A DNA stretch of 64,000 bases from Clostridium sp. KNHs205. Its GTDB lineage: Bacteria; Bacillota; Clostridia; Lachnospirales; Lachnospiraceae. The DNA lies in the NCBI RefSeq assembly GCF_000702945.1, contig NZ_JNLE01000003.1, positions 1,473,501-1,537,500 on the forward strand. Reading direction: 5' to 3'. The notes beneath the pieces are model-generated. The model ran no database searches. It saw nothing but the letters and a program-made list of their open reading frames with translations, and was not told the DNA's origin. Numbering within the stretch: position 1 is the stretch's first letter; each line of letters opens with the position of its first letter. This document shows, piece after piece, positions 1 to 10,202 of this stretch. A program made the position numbers and the translations under genes.

Positions 1-14
1 ATGCTATTAATTAT

Positions 15-199
15 ATTTGATGGTAAAGTTTTTTTTATAGAATTTGATGGTAAAGTTCTTTTATAGAATTTAATGGTAAAAGTTCTTTTATAGAATTTAA
101 TGGTAAAAGTTCTTTTATAGAATTTGATGGTAAAGTTCTTTTATAAGAATTTGATGGTAAAGTTTTTTTATAGAATTTCATGCTAAAGTTTTTATATAG
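15..199. repeat. Minisatellite, 7 tandem copies of a 26-27 bp unit
   Basis: Seven contiguous units start at 15, 41, 67, 94, 121, 148 and 174. Each resembles AATTTGATGGTAAAGTTCTT followed by TTATAG, and the last unit is the most diverged. There are no spacers, so it is not a CRISPR array. It ends about 50 bp before the PfkB gene. An open frame on the minus strand through it is only the translation of the repeat. Confidence 0.93.
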
Positions 200-252
200 A
201 ATACAGAGGATGTAAATTTTCAATTTATGTAAAAAGTCATAAGGAGGAAGAA

Positions 253-1188
253 ATGAAAGAAAAAAAGTGGGATGCTTTCGTCTATGGCGATGTTAATATA
301 GATATAGTAATACCCGGTGTGGAGAAGTTTCCGGCACCCGGGGAAGAAGACTTGGTTGATTGTATGGATACCTTTGTGGGAGGTGGAGCAGCCCTTTTCA
401 CGCTGGGACTTGGGAAACTGGGCTTAAACCCGGTATTTCAAGGCAGTATTGGTGAGGATTGTTACGGAAAGTTTATAAAAGATGAGTTTTTAAAGAATAA
501 TGTGGATGATTCGCTGCTGACTATCAGCAGGAATAATAAAACAGGCATATCCCTTAGTTTTACCAATGAAAAGGACCGCTCTTTTCTTACTTACCAGGGA
601 ACAAATGCAGAGATAGATTTAGCAGCAATTGATTTTAATAAATTGGCGCAAGCCAGACATATTCATGTTACCCAATATGCAGGCCGTAAAAACCATGAAC
701 AGTATCTTTCCCTGTTAAAGAAGATAAAAGAGGCAGGGGATATTACTGTTAGTTTTGATGTGGGCTGGGACAGCAGCGGAGAGTGGTTTAAGGGAATTTA
801 TGAGTTGTTTCCCTATATTGATGTACTGTTCATGAATGAAACGGAAGCAATTCATTATTCCGGAAAAGCGGAGGCAAAGGAAGCAATAGAAGATTTTTCA
901 AAGTATTGCAGGATCGCAGCGGCAAAGCTTGGAAAGAAAGGCTCTATTGCTGTTTCGGAAGGCGAGTTTTATGAGGCTCAGCCTTTTACGGTAACTGCCG
1001 TAGACACCACCGGAGCAGGAGATTCCTTTAACGCAGGCTTTATCTATGGCTTCCTTAAGGGAAAACCTGTGAGAGAGTGCCTTTTAACCGGAAATGCCTG
1101 CGGTGCAAGATCTGTTACCGCCTATGGCGGTAATACAGCGTTTCCTACTCAGGAAGAATTACTTAAATTTCTGAAAGAACAAGGTTAA
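253..1188 (+). CDS. PfkB-family carbohydrate kinase
   Basis: A cytosolic sugar kinase of the ribokinase/PfkB family, 311 residues, a normal length for the family. The N-terminus has the beta-strand and Gly-Gly signature (VGGGAALFTLGLGKLG), and the C-terminal signature DTTGAGDSFNAGF places the catalytic Asp at about residue 257. Members phosphorylate sugars or sugar phosphates with ATP. The exact substrate cannot be read from sequence. As first gene of an operon with mannosidases and NagB it probably acts on a monosaccharide released from the imported glycan. The ATG at 253 follows AAGGAGGAAGAA with good spacing. Family assignment is firm; substrate is inference. Confidence 0.9.
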   Translation: MKEKKWDAFVYGDVNIDIVIPGVEKFPAPGEEDLVDCMDTFVGGGAALFTLGLGKLGLNPVFQGSIGEDCYGKFIKDEFLKNNVDDSLLTISRNNKTGISLSFTNEKDRSFLTYQGTNAEIDLAAIDFNKLAQARHIHVTQYAGRKNHEQYLSLLKKIKEAGDITVSFDVGWDSSGEWFKGIYELFPYIDVLFMNETEAIHYSGKAEAKEAIEDFSKYCRIAAAKLGKKGSIAVSEGEFYEAQPFTVTAVDTTGAGDSFNAGFIYGFLKGKPVRECLLTGNACGARSVTAYGGNTAFPTQEELLKFLKEQG

Positions 1189-1235
1189 TTTTATTAGATT
1201 TTGTGCCGTCTAAGGACAGCGAAATGGAGGAAAAT

Positions 1236-2609
1236 ATGAAAATTGCAGTAATTGGCGGAGCAGGTGTCAGGACAGTTATCTTTATTAACGGCCTGCTGGA
1301 ACGTTATAAAAACTTAAATATAGATAAGGTTGTTTTGTATGATATCAATCAGGAGAAGCTTGAAGTGATAGGAAAGCTTTGCAGCCATGTAATAAAACGC
1401 AAGAACAGGGATCTGGTGCTGGAAACAGCAGACAATGCCATTGATGCTATCAGTGGTGCAGATTATATTGTAACCACCCTTCGCGTTGGCGGGGATCATT
1501 CCAGGGTGACCGATGAACAGGTAGCACTGGAGGAAGGCGTTATTGGTCAGGAAACCACAGGAGTAGGCGGTTTTTCCATGGCAGTGCGTACCATTCCGGT
1601 ATTATTAGAGTACTGTGAGCTGGTTAAGAAGTATGCTCCTAATGCCTGGATCTTTAATTTTACCAATCCCTCCGGTCTTGTGACACAAGCTCTTAAAAAT
1701 GCCGGTTATGACCGTATTATCGGAATCTGTGATGCACCCAGCAGTACAAAATTCAGAATGGCAAAGGCCCTGGAGGTTGAGGAGAAAGATCTGTATGTGG
1801 AATTCTTCGGACTGAATCATCTTTCCTGGATACAGAGCGTGAAAAAGAAGGGGACGGAAATTCTTAAGGACTTATTAAAGGATGACAGCTTTTTATCCGG
1901 CATACAGGAATTCTCCATGTTTGATCCCGAGCTGCTTCGTTCCATCGGATTTTTACCCAATGAGTATCTGTATTACTATTATCACAGAGAGAAAGCCCTT
2001 GAAAATATCATAAAATCCGGAGCTACCAGAGGTAAGACCATAGAGGCTGTAAATATTCAGATGCTGCAGGAATTAAAAGAAATTGATATTGACGCCGATC
2101 CCGAGGCAGCACTTCAGATTTTCTTATATTACATGGCAATTCGTGAAGGTTCTTACATGAGTATTGAAACCGGCAGCAGCCATCAGGAAGAGATTAAAAA
2201 AGGTGAGCTGGAAGTGCCGGACGGAATGGGATATGCCGGTGTAATGCTGGATTGTATCGAAGGGCTGCAAAGCGAAGAAGGCCGCTATCTGGTGCTTTCC
2301 GTTGAGAATAACGGTTGTATTGCAGGGCTTGAGAAACAGGATGTCATCGAAGTTACCTGCAAGGTATCCTCAGAGGGAATTCAGCCTGTGCCCATTGGCG
2401 AAGTGCCTGAGCCTTGCTATCTCTTAATCCGTATGATTAAGATGTATGAGAAACTGACAGTAAAAGCTATTGAGAATAACTCCAAGGAAATTGCTATTCA
2501 GGCTCTTACACTGCATCCCTTAGTGAACTCCTATTCCCTGGCTAAGAAGCTGGTAGCAAAATATGATCAGGTCTATGGCGGAATCTTAGGAGGCGGAAAT
2601 GCCCTTTGA
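1236..2609 (+). CDS. GH4-family 6-phospho-glycosidase
   Basis: A glycoside hydrolase family 4 enzyme, 457 residues from the ATG at 1236, which has GGAGG five bases upstream. A GTG at 1203 would add 11 unlikely residues. GH4 enzymes use NAD+ and a divalent metal in a redox-assisted hydrolysis. The N-terminus is a Rossmann start (MKIAVIGGAGVR). The expected metal ligands are visible as Cys165 in GICDAPSS and His195 in GLNHLSW, and NPSGLVTQAL is also typical. It is closest in character to the 6-phospho-beta-glucosidase (LicH/CelF) branch, but the sugar specificity is not determinable here. The 3' end overlaps the GH38 gene by 11 bp, so the two are translationally coupled. Confidence 0.88.
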   Translation: MKIAVIGGAGVRTVIFINGLLERYKNLNIDKVVLYDINQEKLEVIGKLCSHVIKRKNRDLVLETADNAIDAISGADYIVTTLRVGGDHSRVTDEQVALEEGVIGQETTGVGGFSMAVRTIPVLLEYCELVKKYAPNAWIFNFTNPSGLVTQALKNAGYDRIIGICDAPSSTKFRMAKALEVEEKDLYVEFFGLNHLSWIQSVKKKGTEILKDLLKDDSFLSGIQEFSMFDPELLRSIGFLPNEYLYYYYHREKALENIIKSGATRGKTIEAVNIQMLQELKEIDIDADPEAALQIFLYYMAIREGSYMSIETGSSHQEEIKKGELEVPDGMGYAGVMLDCIEGLQSEEGRYLVLSVENNGCIAGLEKQDVIEVTCKVSSEGIQPVPIGEVPEPCYLLIRMIKMYEKLTVKAIENNSKEIAIQALTLHPLVNSYSLAKKLVAKYDQVYGGILGGGNAL

Positions 2610-5600
2610 TTTTCATAACCAGGACAGAATAGGGCATTTAATAGAAGAACTGACAGAACTGCGGTACAGGGAGCTTCAGGACATTCCGGGATTTCTGTGG
2701 TACGGAGATGACGGAACCATTGGGAATGCAGACCCTAAGGGAATACCGGAAGAGGTCCATATCGGATACCGGTGGAAGGGATATGACCGTTATAATTGGC
2801 TGTGCACCAGTATCAGGATTCATGATGAACTGAAAAACCAGGAGGTCATCGGCCTGTTTGATTTCGGTGTACCGGCAGGAACAGGTAATAACAGCCATTT
2901 TGAGAGCCTTTTGTATCTTAACGGAAAGCCTTACCAGGGAGTAGACGGTAACCATAAAGAGGTATTCCTTGACATACCGGTAAACGGACAGGAACTGGAG
3001 CTTAAATTCCGGGTCTGGTCCGGCCTGAATGGCGGAGGAAAGCCTAAGGAAATGGTAATGGAGCTGGAGCGTGCACAAATAGGCGTACTGGACCATCCAA
3101 CGGATGACTTATACTTTCTTTCCAGAAGCGTACTGGAAACCTACGGATTACTGGAGAAGGGCAATGAGTACAGGGAATGGCTGCTAAATGTACTGGTAAA
3201 GACCTTCCAGCTGGTGGATTATACAGAGCCCGGTTCTAAAGAGTTCTACCAAAGCACCGGGAAAGCCTATGCTTATCTTAACGGGCAGATGGATGGAAGA
3301 GGAAAACCCGGGGTTAAGGTCAGTATGCTCGGACATACCCATATTGATGTGGCCTGGCTGTGGAGAATTCGCCATACCAGAGAAAAGGCTGCCCGCTCCT
3401 TTTCAACGGTAAACCGGATGATGGAGCATTACGGCAACTATTCCTTTTTGCAGTCCCAGGCACAGCTATATGATTATATAAAGCAGGATTATCCGGAAGT
3501 TTATGCTCATATTAAGAGAAGAGTTGCAGAAGGAAAATGGGAACCCTCCGGTTCCATGTGGGTGGAGTGTGACTGCAATCTTGCCAGCGGTGAGTCTATT
3601 GTAAGGCAGATTCTTATGGGAAAGAACTTCTTCCAGAAAGAATTCGGCTATCAAAATGATTTTCTGTGGCTGCCGGATGTCTTTGGGTATTCCTGGGCAC
3701 TTCCCCAAATCTTAAAAAAGTCAGGGATAGATACTTTTATCACAACTAAAATCAGCTGGAATGATACCAACAGGCTGCCATATGACACCTTTACCTGGCG
3801 AGGTATAGACGGAACAGAGATTCTTGCCCACTTTATCACAACCACAGATCTGGATTCCGATTCCTATACCTATAATGGAGATACAAGGCCTTATGCGGTA
3901 AAAGGTGTTTGGGATAATTATAAGAATAAGGATCTGAACCGTGACCTTTTGATATCCTATGGATATGGTGACGGAGGCGGAGGCCCTAACAGGGATATGC
4001 TGGAGACAATGAAGCATTTAAATAAAATACCCGGACTGCCTTACGTGCAATCAGAAACGGGTGCGGAATACTTTAAACGCCTTCATAATAATATCAGGGA
4101 AAATGCTCTGGAGGGTTATTTACCCGTTTGGGATGGAGAACTCTACCTGGAATTTCACAGGGGAACTTATACCTCTCAGGCATACAACAAAAAGATGAAC
4201 CGCCGTATGGAGTATATGCTGTATCATACCGAGCTTCTTTCTGTACTGGCAGCTGAAACAGCAGGAGTTCCATATAATGAGCAGGCTATATCAGAGGCAC
4301 TTAAAATAATTCTCTGCCAGCAGTTTCATGACATCCTTCCGGGTTCTGCTATCAAGGAGGTCTATGAGGACAGCCATGCGGAATATGAGAAAGCACAGTC
4401 CCTGCTTAACGGAGTATTGGAAAAAGCCTATGCTGCCTTATGTACCAATGAAGAAAACACCTACACCCTTTGGAATAACCAGAACTGGAAGCGCAGTACC
4501 TATGTGGAGCTTTCGTCCTGCTTGGAAGCAGATGCCTTCACAGACGATAGGGGAAATTACCTGCCCTGTACCATGAAAGATGGTAAAGCTGTCATTCTTG
4601 TAAAAGGTATGGAGCCTTTTTCCTTTACCAACATTAGAAGAGTTACAAAGCCTGCTTCTGCTGAGATTAATAAGAAGGAAAACAACATAACAAAAGGAAA
4701 TACGGCTGCCACAAAATATTATGAAGTAAGCTGGAATGAACAGGGACAGCTTACAAGGCTCTTTGACAAAGAAGCTGACAGGGAGATTCTTACCGGTGGA
4801 AAATATGGTAATATACTTCAGATATTTGAAGATAAACCAAGATGCTTTGATGCCTGGGAGTTAGAGCCCACCTTGAAGGATAAGCTGGAGCTGGTGGAAG
4901 ACTGTACGGGTATTGAGACAGAGGAGAATGCCATAGGAATCTTCGTTAGATTCAAATGGAGATATCATAAATCTGTTATCTGCCAGACTATGTGCCTGTA
5001 TCATGAAAAGAGAAGAATAGATTTTAAAACAGAGGTGGAATGGCAGGAACACCAGAAGCTTATGAAAGTGGCTTTTCCGGTTAACATCCGGGCTGTTGAT
5101 GCAAGGTTTGACATACAGTTTGGAAATATCCGCCGCCCCATTACCAGAAACAACAGCTGGGAAGCTGCCAAATTTGAAGTTGCAGCCCACAAATGGGCGG
5201 ATATCAGTGAAGCTGGTTATGGAGTTGCATTGTTAAATGACTGTAAGTACGGCTATGATATTCTGGAAGATACATTGCGTCTGACCTTGATTAAATCAGC
5301 AGTGGATCCCGATTATACCGCAGACCTGGGGCATCATGAATTTACCTATTCCCTCTATCCGCACAGGGAGGAGTGGTACCGGAGCGGACTGGAGGAGGAA
5401 GCCTTTGACTTAAATTTCCCCATAATTCCTATAAAGGGAAAGAGCAGGGCAGGAGAAAGCAGCCTGCTGTCCTTTGATAAGAAAAATGTCGTAATAGACT
5501 GTATCAAAAAGGCTGAAAATTCCTCCTGGTACGTAATACGTCTCCATGAGTTTACAGGAGGCAGGGGTAAGGTTACAATGACTGGCAGCCTTACCGTCAA

Positions 5601-5724
5601 AAACTGGTGTGAATGCAACCTTATGGAGGAGCCTGTAGGAGAGGTGTCCGAAAATGAGGTGGTATTAGACGTAAAACCCTACGAAATTAAAAGCATACTG
5701 GTACAGTTTAATGGAGGATTTTAG
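2599..5724 (+). CDS. GH38 alpha-mannosidase
   Basis: A glycoside hydrolase family 38 alpha-mannosidase of 1041 residues, the usual bacterial length. The zinc-site motif GHTHIDVAWLWR covers residues 245-256 (His246, His248, Asp250). The nucleophile motif WLPDVFGYSWALP places the catalytic Asp at 360. QQFHDILPGSAIKEVY in the middle is another conserved GH38 element, followed by the long beta-rich C-terminal domains. No signal peptide is seen, so it acts in the cytoplasm on imported alpha-mannosides. The ATG lies inside the 3' end of the GH4 gene with AGGAGG just upstream. Family confidence is very high; linkage specificity is unknown. Confidence 0.96.
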   Translation: MPFDFHNQDRIGHLIEELTELRYRELQDIPGFLWYGDDGTIGNADPKGIPEEVHIGYRWKGYDRYNWLCTSIRIHDELKNQEVIGLFDFGVPAGTGNNSHFESLLYLNGKPYQGVDGNHKEVFLDIPVNGQELELKFRVWSGLNGGGKPKEMVMELERAQIGVLDHPTDDLYFLSRSVLETYGLLEKGNEYREWLLNVLVKTFQLVDYTEPGSKEFYQSTGKAYAYLNGQMDGRGKPGVKVSMLGHTHIDVAWLWRIRHTREKAARSFSTVNRMMEHYGNYSFLQSQAQLYDYIKQDYPEVYAHIKRRVAEGKWEPSGSMWVECDCNLASGESIVRQILMGKNFFQKEFGYQNDFLWLPDVFGYSWALPQILKKSGIDTFITTKISWNDTNRLPYDTFTWRGIDGTEILAHFITTTDLDSDSYTYNGDTRPYAVKGVWDNYKNKDLNRDLLISYGYGDGGGGPNRDMLETMKHLNKIPGLPYVQSETGAEYFKRLHNNIRENALEGYLPVWDGELYLEFHRGTYTSQAYNKKMNRRMEYMLYHTELLSVLAAETAGVPYNEQAISEALKIILCQQFHDILPGSAIKEVYEDSHAEYEKAQSLLNGVLEKAYAALCTNEENTYTLWNNQNWKRSTYVELSSCLEADAFTDDRGNYLPCTMKDGKAVILVKGMEPFSFTNIRRVTKPASAEINKKENNITKGNTAATKYYEVSWNEQGQLTRLFDKEADREILTGGKYGNILQIFEDKPRCFDAWELEPTLKDKLELVEDCTGIETEENAIGIFVRFKWRYHKSVICQTMCLYHEKRRIDFKTEVEWQEHQKLMKVAFPVNIRAVDARFDIQFGNIRRPITRNNSWEAAKFEVAAHKWADISEAGYGVALLNDCKYGYDILEDTLRLTLIKSAVDPDYTADLGHHEFTYSLYPHREEWYRSGLEEEAFDLNFPIIPIKGKSRAGESSLLSFDKKNVVIDCIKKAENSSWYVIRLHEFTGGRGKVTMTGSLTVKNWCECNLMEEPVGEVSENEVVLDVKPYEIKSILVQFNGGF

Positions 5725-5848
5725 GGTTAGTCTTTCTCAAGGGGACGGCAAATAGCGCAAACCAGAAAAACGAATGCTGGGATTTTCGGACAACGTCCGG
5801 GATATAAGGGTGAAAAGTTGCCGCTGCAGGCGGCGGAATGGAGTAGAT

Positions 5849-7147
5849 ATGAGTACGGATAGGAAACAGCAGCGCCTGAACGAGGCGATTAGTGAAATAG
5901 CAGAGAGAATCTCTTCTCGTTTTAAGGAAAATCAGAAATTACACCAGTCCTTTATCAATTGCTTTGAGAGCACTGCAAAGACTACCACAAAGTTTCTTGA
6001 GGAGGATGAGGTCTTTGTATTTACGGGAGATATTGCAGCTATGTGGCTTCGGGATTCTTCTGCACAGGTGGTGCATTATCTTCCTTTTTTGAAGGAATAT
6101 GATATCCTGGAGGAATTTGTAAGAGGTCTTATTAAGAGACAGATGAAATATATACTCATTGATCCCTATGCCAATGCTTTTAATGAAACGGCAAATGGAA
6201 ACTGCTGGGAAGTTGATATTACCGAAACCAATCCCTGGAACTGGGAGAGAAAATATGAAGTGGATTCCTTATGTTATCCTGTCTGGCTGCTTCACGAATA
6301 TTACGAAAGAACCGGAAACCGTGAAATCTTCACCCCAGAGGTTAAAAGAGCCTTTGAGGAGATTATAAGGCTGTGGACCAAAGAGCAAAACCATGAGACC
6401 CAGTCTGATTATTCCTTTGTTCGTCTGAACTGCCCTCCTTCCGATACCCTGACCAGAGAAGGAAAAGGTGAACCCACAGCCTATACGGGTATGACCTGGT
6501 CCGGCTTTCGTCCCAGTGATGATGCCTGCCGTTATGGATATCTGATTCCCGCCAATATGTTTGCAGTGGTGGTGCTGGGCTATATGGAGAATTACCTCAG
6601 AGAAATCTATGAGGATACTGAGCTGGCAGAACAGGCAGCGAAGCTTAAGGAGAGTATAGAGGAGGGTATCCGCCAGTACGGAATTGTTGAGACCGGAGAA
6701 TATGGTAAAGTGTATGCTTATGAAACGGACGGTCTTGGTAACTATAATTTAATGGATGATGCCAATGTTCCCAGTTTATTATCAATTCCCTGGCTGAAAT
6801 ACCGGGAGAAGGAGGATTCTGTCTATGAAAATACCAGAAGGTTCATCCTAAGCCGTAATAATCCATATTATTACGAGGGGACAGCCGCAAAGGGTATTGG
6901 CAGCCCTCATACACCTGACCAGTATATCTGGCATATTGCGCTTACCATGGAGGGACTTACAGCAGCGAAACAGGAGGATAAATTAAGAATTCTTAACACC
7001 CTTTTGGCTACGGATGCGGATAAAATGGTGATGCATGAGGGGTTCTGCTGTAATGAACCCAAGCTTTATACAAGAGAATGGTTTGCCTGGGCCAATTCCC
7101 TGTTTGCCCTGTTTGTAATGTCGCTGTACGAAGGGCAGAATTACTAG
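5849..7147 (+). CDS. GH125 exo-alpha-1,6-mannosidase
   Basis: A metal-independent glycoside hydrolase of family 125, 432 residues from ATG 5849, matching the family length. The signature [17 protein letters not shown] covers about residues 58-74. Conserved blocks with [19 protein letters not shown] and [20 protein letters not shown] follow. Characterised members remove alpha-1,6-linked mannose from N-glycan cores, and the pairing with GH38 is typical of mannoside-utilisation loci. No signal peptide is present, so it is cytosolic. The frame is open back to 5774, but GGAG at 5840-5843 supports the later start. The 124 bp before it hold two small GC-rich hairpins around 5791-5835. Confidence 0.93.
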   Translation: MSTDRKQQRLNEAISEIAERISSRFKENQKLHQSFINCFESTAKTTTKFLEEDEVFVFTGDIAAMWLRDSSAQVVHYLPFLKEYDILEEFVRGLIKRQMKYILIDPYANAFNETANGNCWEVDITETNPWNWERKYEVDSLCYPVWLLHEYYERTGNREIFTPEVKRAFEEIIRLWTKEQNHETQSDYSFVRLNCPPSDTLTREGKGEPTAYTGMTWSGFRPSDDACRYGYLIPANMFAVVVLGYMENYLREIYEDTELAEQAAKLKESIEEGIRQYGIVETGEYGKVYAYETDGLGNYNLMDDANVPSLLSIPWLKYREKEDSVYENTRRFILSRNNPYYYEGTAAKGIGSPHTPDQYIWHIALTMEGLTAAKQEDKLRILNTLLATDADKMVMHEGFCCNEPKLYTREWFAWANSLFALFVMSLYEGQNY

Positions 7148-7382
7148 TTTTGAAATATCAATATCCGGGTAAAGCGTGGATATTTTCGATAGCCTTTGAC
7201 AGGAAGCCTCCTCATTGTTTCGCCAAAAGGCAGGAACGGTACAGGAGCGCATGCCCATCGGCAGACTTGAAAGGTTGAAGGAAAATACGAATAAATAGAA
7301 AGGATGCCACACTAAGTTTCTTTCAGCCGGTTTTATTAGTGGCAATACCACAGACCTGTCTGCGGTATGGAATGGTGTACAC

Positions 7383-8951
7383 ATGAAAAATTATACCTTT
7401 GATACTACCATAGAACTGGAGGTTCTTAAAAATTATCTGGACAGATCCGTTACGGCTGCATTTTTCATACACACGAAAACCTTGGAGGATGACTTAAGAG
7501 CCATTAAAAACCTGGGCGTAAAGTTTATCGGAAGAGCCTCAGGAGTATGGTATCCGGACCTTGATGATGAGGAGCATTTTAAGAAGTCAAAATATCTGGC
7601 AGACCGTGTTCATGAGATTGATACAGAGATCATTCTCCAGGCTTGTGTTTTTGAAGCAGTTTACAGACATATCGAAAATTTTAAAGTCCCGGCTTATGTA
7701 TTTGAAGCCTTTGGACTGCCGGTGGAAGACCGTGGTTTCCGATTTGAAGAAATGCGGTTTCCGGAAGCCCCCAACGGGTTTATCTGGGGAGAAGACGGTG
7801 CACTTCCTGATATAAACCGCCTGGAGACCAGGCTGTGGTTTTATTACCGGGCAACCAGGTATATCGATGCCGGTTATGAGGCCCTTCATATGGGACAGAT
7901 TCACCTCTATACCGCCAATGACCGTGGTATGGTAAAAATGTCGGAATTGATGGAGATGATACGCAGCTATGGAAAAGAGCATGCAAGAAGGCATAAAGTA
8001 TTAATGGATGCTCACAGCCACGGCATTAATATAAAGGGAAGACTGCTGCTTGATTATCATGCCATGCCTTTTACCAGGTATCCGGTTACAGACAGAGCCG
8101 GTGAGAAACTGGTGCTGGTAAAGGAGGGCTACAGTGAAGGTGGCTTAAATCCCAATGGCTGGAGTGCTGAATCCATGCCTTATTTAATGGAGTATGATAA
8201 CTGGGGCGGTAAAGTGATAGAGGACTTTGAGAGTATCAGTTATGAAGAAAGGGCCTGGAAGGATTGGTGGGGTTATGACCAGATCGGATGGTTTGCCAAC
8301 CAGGATGAGGCAGGACAGAAGCATTTCCTTGAATATACCTATAAATGGACTGCAATCACTCATTCCAATGCTTATTTTCAAATCCCCTTCCGCCGGAGCC
8401 TGGAAAGTGCGGCAGTGAAGATGGTTCGTGGTGATAACGGTGAAGAGGATATGCAGGATTATTATCAGATAAACAAAAAAAGTGCTGATTGCCCTATGGG
8501 TTTTAATATGGAAGAGACTGTGAAAAAGCTCTGGGAGACGGGGGATAAATTGCGCAGACTTGCCGGAAACCCCGCTGATCTTATGGACTACGGTGCTAAG
8601 AATGTTTTTGATCCGGAAACAGGCTATAAATTGCCGGAAAAGATTGTTGTATATGGAAGCTTTCAGCCTCTTGCAGGGGCAACTCATAATGATTCCAACA
8701 GTGAAGTTACCAGAATGTATTATATCGGAGACAATACTTACACCCTTTCCCTGGTAATTCCTTTTGCAGGAGAATACGATTATGCCGTTTCCACTTATGG
8801 AACCCTTTCCGCTACTTATTGTTATGATACCTATCCCAGAAGTGGCTCCTCCAACAAAGGCTTTTTTAAGGTTGAAAAGGATAATACGGTAGTGCGCTTC
8901 CGTTACCGTTTCCTGGATAATAATGTGACAATAGAAGTATTCGAAGACTGA
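7383..8951 (+). CDS. Unassigned 522-residue protein in mannoside operon, possible glycosidase
   Basis: I do not recognise this family. The protein is 522 residues, has no signal peptide or membrane segment, and is rich in aromatic and acidic residues. The first ~340 residues alternate strands and helices like a TIM barrel (VKFIGRASGVWYPD; VLMDAHSHGINIKGRLLLDYH; MPYLMEYDNWGGKVIEDFES), with acidic residues at predicted strand ends. The last ~120 residues are beta-rich (YTLSLVIPFAGEYDYAVSTYG), like a carbohydrate-binding or sandwich domain. Its place between GH125 and a transporter makes a glycan-active enzyme likely, but that is inference. The 235 bp before it contain a hairpin at 7345-7368 that could mask the weak ribosome site. 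Confidence 0.85.
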   Translation: MKNYTFDTTIELEVLKNYLDRSVTAAFFIHTKTLEDDLRAIKNLGVKFIGRASGVWYPDLDDEEHFKKSKYLADRVHEIDTEIILQACVFEAVYRHIENFKVPAYVFEAFGLPVEDRGFRFEEMRFPEAPNGFIWGEDGALPDINRLETRLWFYYRATRYIDAGYEALHMGQIHLYTANDRGMVKMSELMEMIRSYGKEHARRHKVLMDAHSHGINIKGRLLLDYHAMPFTRYPVTDRAGEKLVLVKEGYSEGGLNPNGWSAESMPYLMEYDNWGGKVIEDFESISYEERAWKDWWGYDQIGWFANQDEAGQKHFLEYTYKWTAITHSNAYFQIPFRRSLESAAVKMVRGDNGEEDMQDYYQINKKSADCPMGFNMEETVKKLWETGDKLRRLAGNPADLMDYGAKNVFDPETGYKLPEKIVVYGSFQPLAGATHNDSNSEVTRMYYIGDNTYTLSLVIPFAGEYDYAVSTYGTLSATYCYDTYPRSGSSNKGFFKVEKDNTVVRFRYRFLDNNVTIEVFED

Positions 8952-8979
8952 GGAAGGAATAATACAGGAAATAAGGGCT

Positions 8980-10164
8980 ATGGTGATGGAAAAGAATAGA
9001 AAGGTGCTTCTGTTTATTAGTTTTATGCTAATCATGATCGTCATGGGGGCAAGCGACAGCCTGCGAGGCCTCTTTGGTATGGTCTTTCAGGAACATTTTC
9101 ATCTTACGAATACCCAGGTATCAATGATAATCACAGTCAGCTACCTGGGAAATCTGGTGTTTTTGTTCTTCGGAGGGTATTTCCTGGATACCTACCCGAA
9201 AAAGAAAGTGTTTCTGGCTGTACTGGGAATCTGGATGACCGGTGCACTTTTGTTCCTGCTTACCGAGAGTTATGTGTTTTTGCTGGCAGGTATGTTTTTG
9301 TGTATGGGAGCTTCCACACTTCTTAACACCACGATCAATATACTGGTACCGGTGGTATATGCAGCGTCTCCCGGGTTAATCGTTAATGTACTGTTTTTTG
9401 TCCAGGGAATAGGAACCAGCGGCAGTCAGAATGTAATTGGGAGATATTCCGCGGATTTTTCCAGCTGGAAGACGGTTAACCTGCTGCTTTTCCTTCTTGC
9501 AATTGGAGGGGCGGTATTATTCAGTATAAATGAGCTGCCTCAGATAAAGAAAGAAAAAGAAGTGAAGGTATCCTATGGGGCGATTATGAAAACCCGGGCC
9601 TTTCTGTTTCTTACCCTGCTCTTTGGTACATATTTTATAGCAGAACACGGTGTTTTGAACTGGCTGATGATGTATGGCACAAAAGAGCTGAGCTTTGACA
9701 ATGGAAAAGCAGCCGGATATCTGTCTGTTTTCTTTGCAGGTATGACAATAGGACGTCTGGTATTTGCACCGGTGGTACAAAGAATAGGTGTATCAAAAAG
9801 TATCGGTATCTTCAGCACTGGGGGAATGATTTTGTATGTGGCAGGAATTGCATCTGGAAGCAGGGCTTTTATATTACTGAGTCTATCAGGCTTCAGCCTC
9901 TCCATTGTGTATCCCACTCTTATACTTATGATCAGGAACTTCTATGAAGAAGACCGAATTGCCAGGGCCACAGGAGCCATTATCAGCCTTGCAACAATCT
10001 GTGATATTACCTTTAATATTATTTTCGGAAAATTAATAGACAAAATCGGGCTTGGTACAGCCTTTATCATTCTTCCTGCAAGCCTGGTGATATTCTGGAT
10101 ATTATATTTGGTTTTTGTAAATAGCGTTAAAACGACTCATCAGGAGTTTAGACATACGATTTAA
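8980..10164 (+). CDS. MFS transporter, glycan operon
   Basis: A major facilitator superfamily carrier of about 394 residues with roughly twelve hydrophobic helices. The first begins right after a short basic N-terminus (VLLFISFMLIMIVMG), and a charged central loop (INELPQIKKEKEVKV) separates the two halves. It probably imports the di- or oligosaccharide substrate, or a monosaccharide, for the adjacent intracellular glycosidases. The substrate cannot be deduced. Two start codons lie close together, at 8980 and 8986; AAGGG at 8974-8978 suits the second slightly better. Membership of the operon is supported by 28 bp spacing from the upstream gene. Confidence 0.85.
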   Translation: MVMEKNRKVLLFISFMLIMIVMGASDSLRGLFGMVFQEHFHLTNTQVSMIITVSYLGNLVFLFFGGYFLDTYPKKKVFLAVLGIWMTGALLFLLTESYVFLLAGMFLCMGASTLLNTTINILVPVVYAASPGLIVNVLFFVQGIGTSGSQNVIGRYSADFSSWKTVNLLLFLLAIGGAVLFSINELPQIKKEKEVKVSYGAIMKTRAFLFLTLLFGTYFIAEHGVLNWLMMYGTKELSFDNGKAAGYLSVFFAGMTIGRLVFAPVVQRIGVSKSIGIFSTGGMILYVAGIASGSRAFILLSLSGFSLSIVYPTLILMIRNFYEEDRIARATGAIISLATICDITFNIIFGKLIDKIGLGTAFIILPASLVIFWILYLVFVNSVKTTHQEFRHTI

Positions 10165-10202
10165 AGCATATGGACATAAAGACAGGCACAGGAGGATTAA
10201 AC

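Noticed and set aside
35..223. 62-residue minus-strand protein with repeated PLNSIKELL motif
   Set aside because: It is the translation of the 26-bp minisatellite; no ribosome site and no other support.
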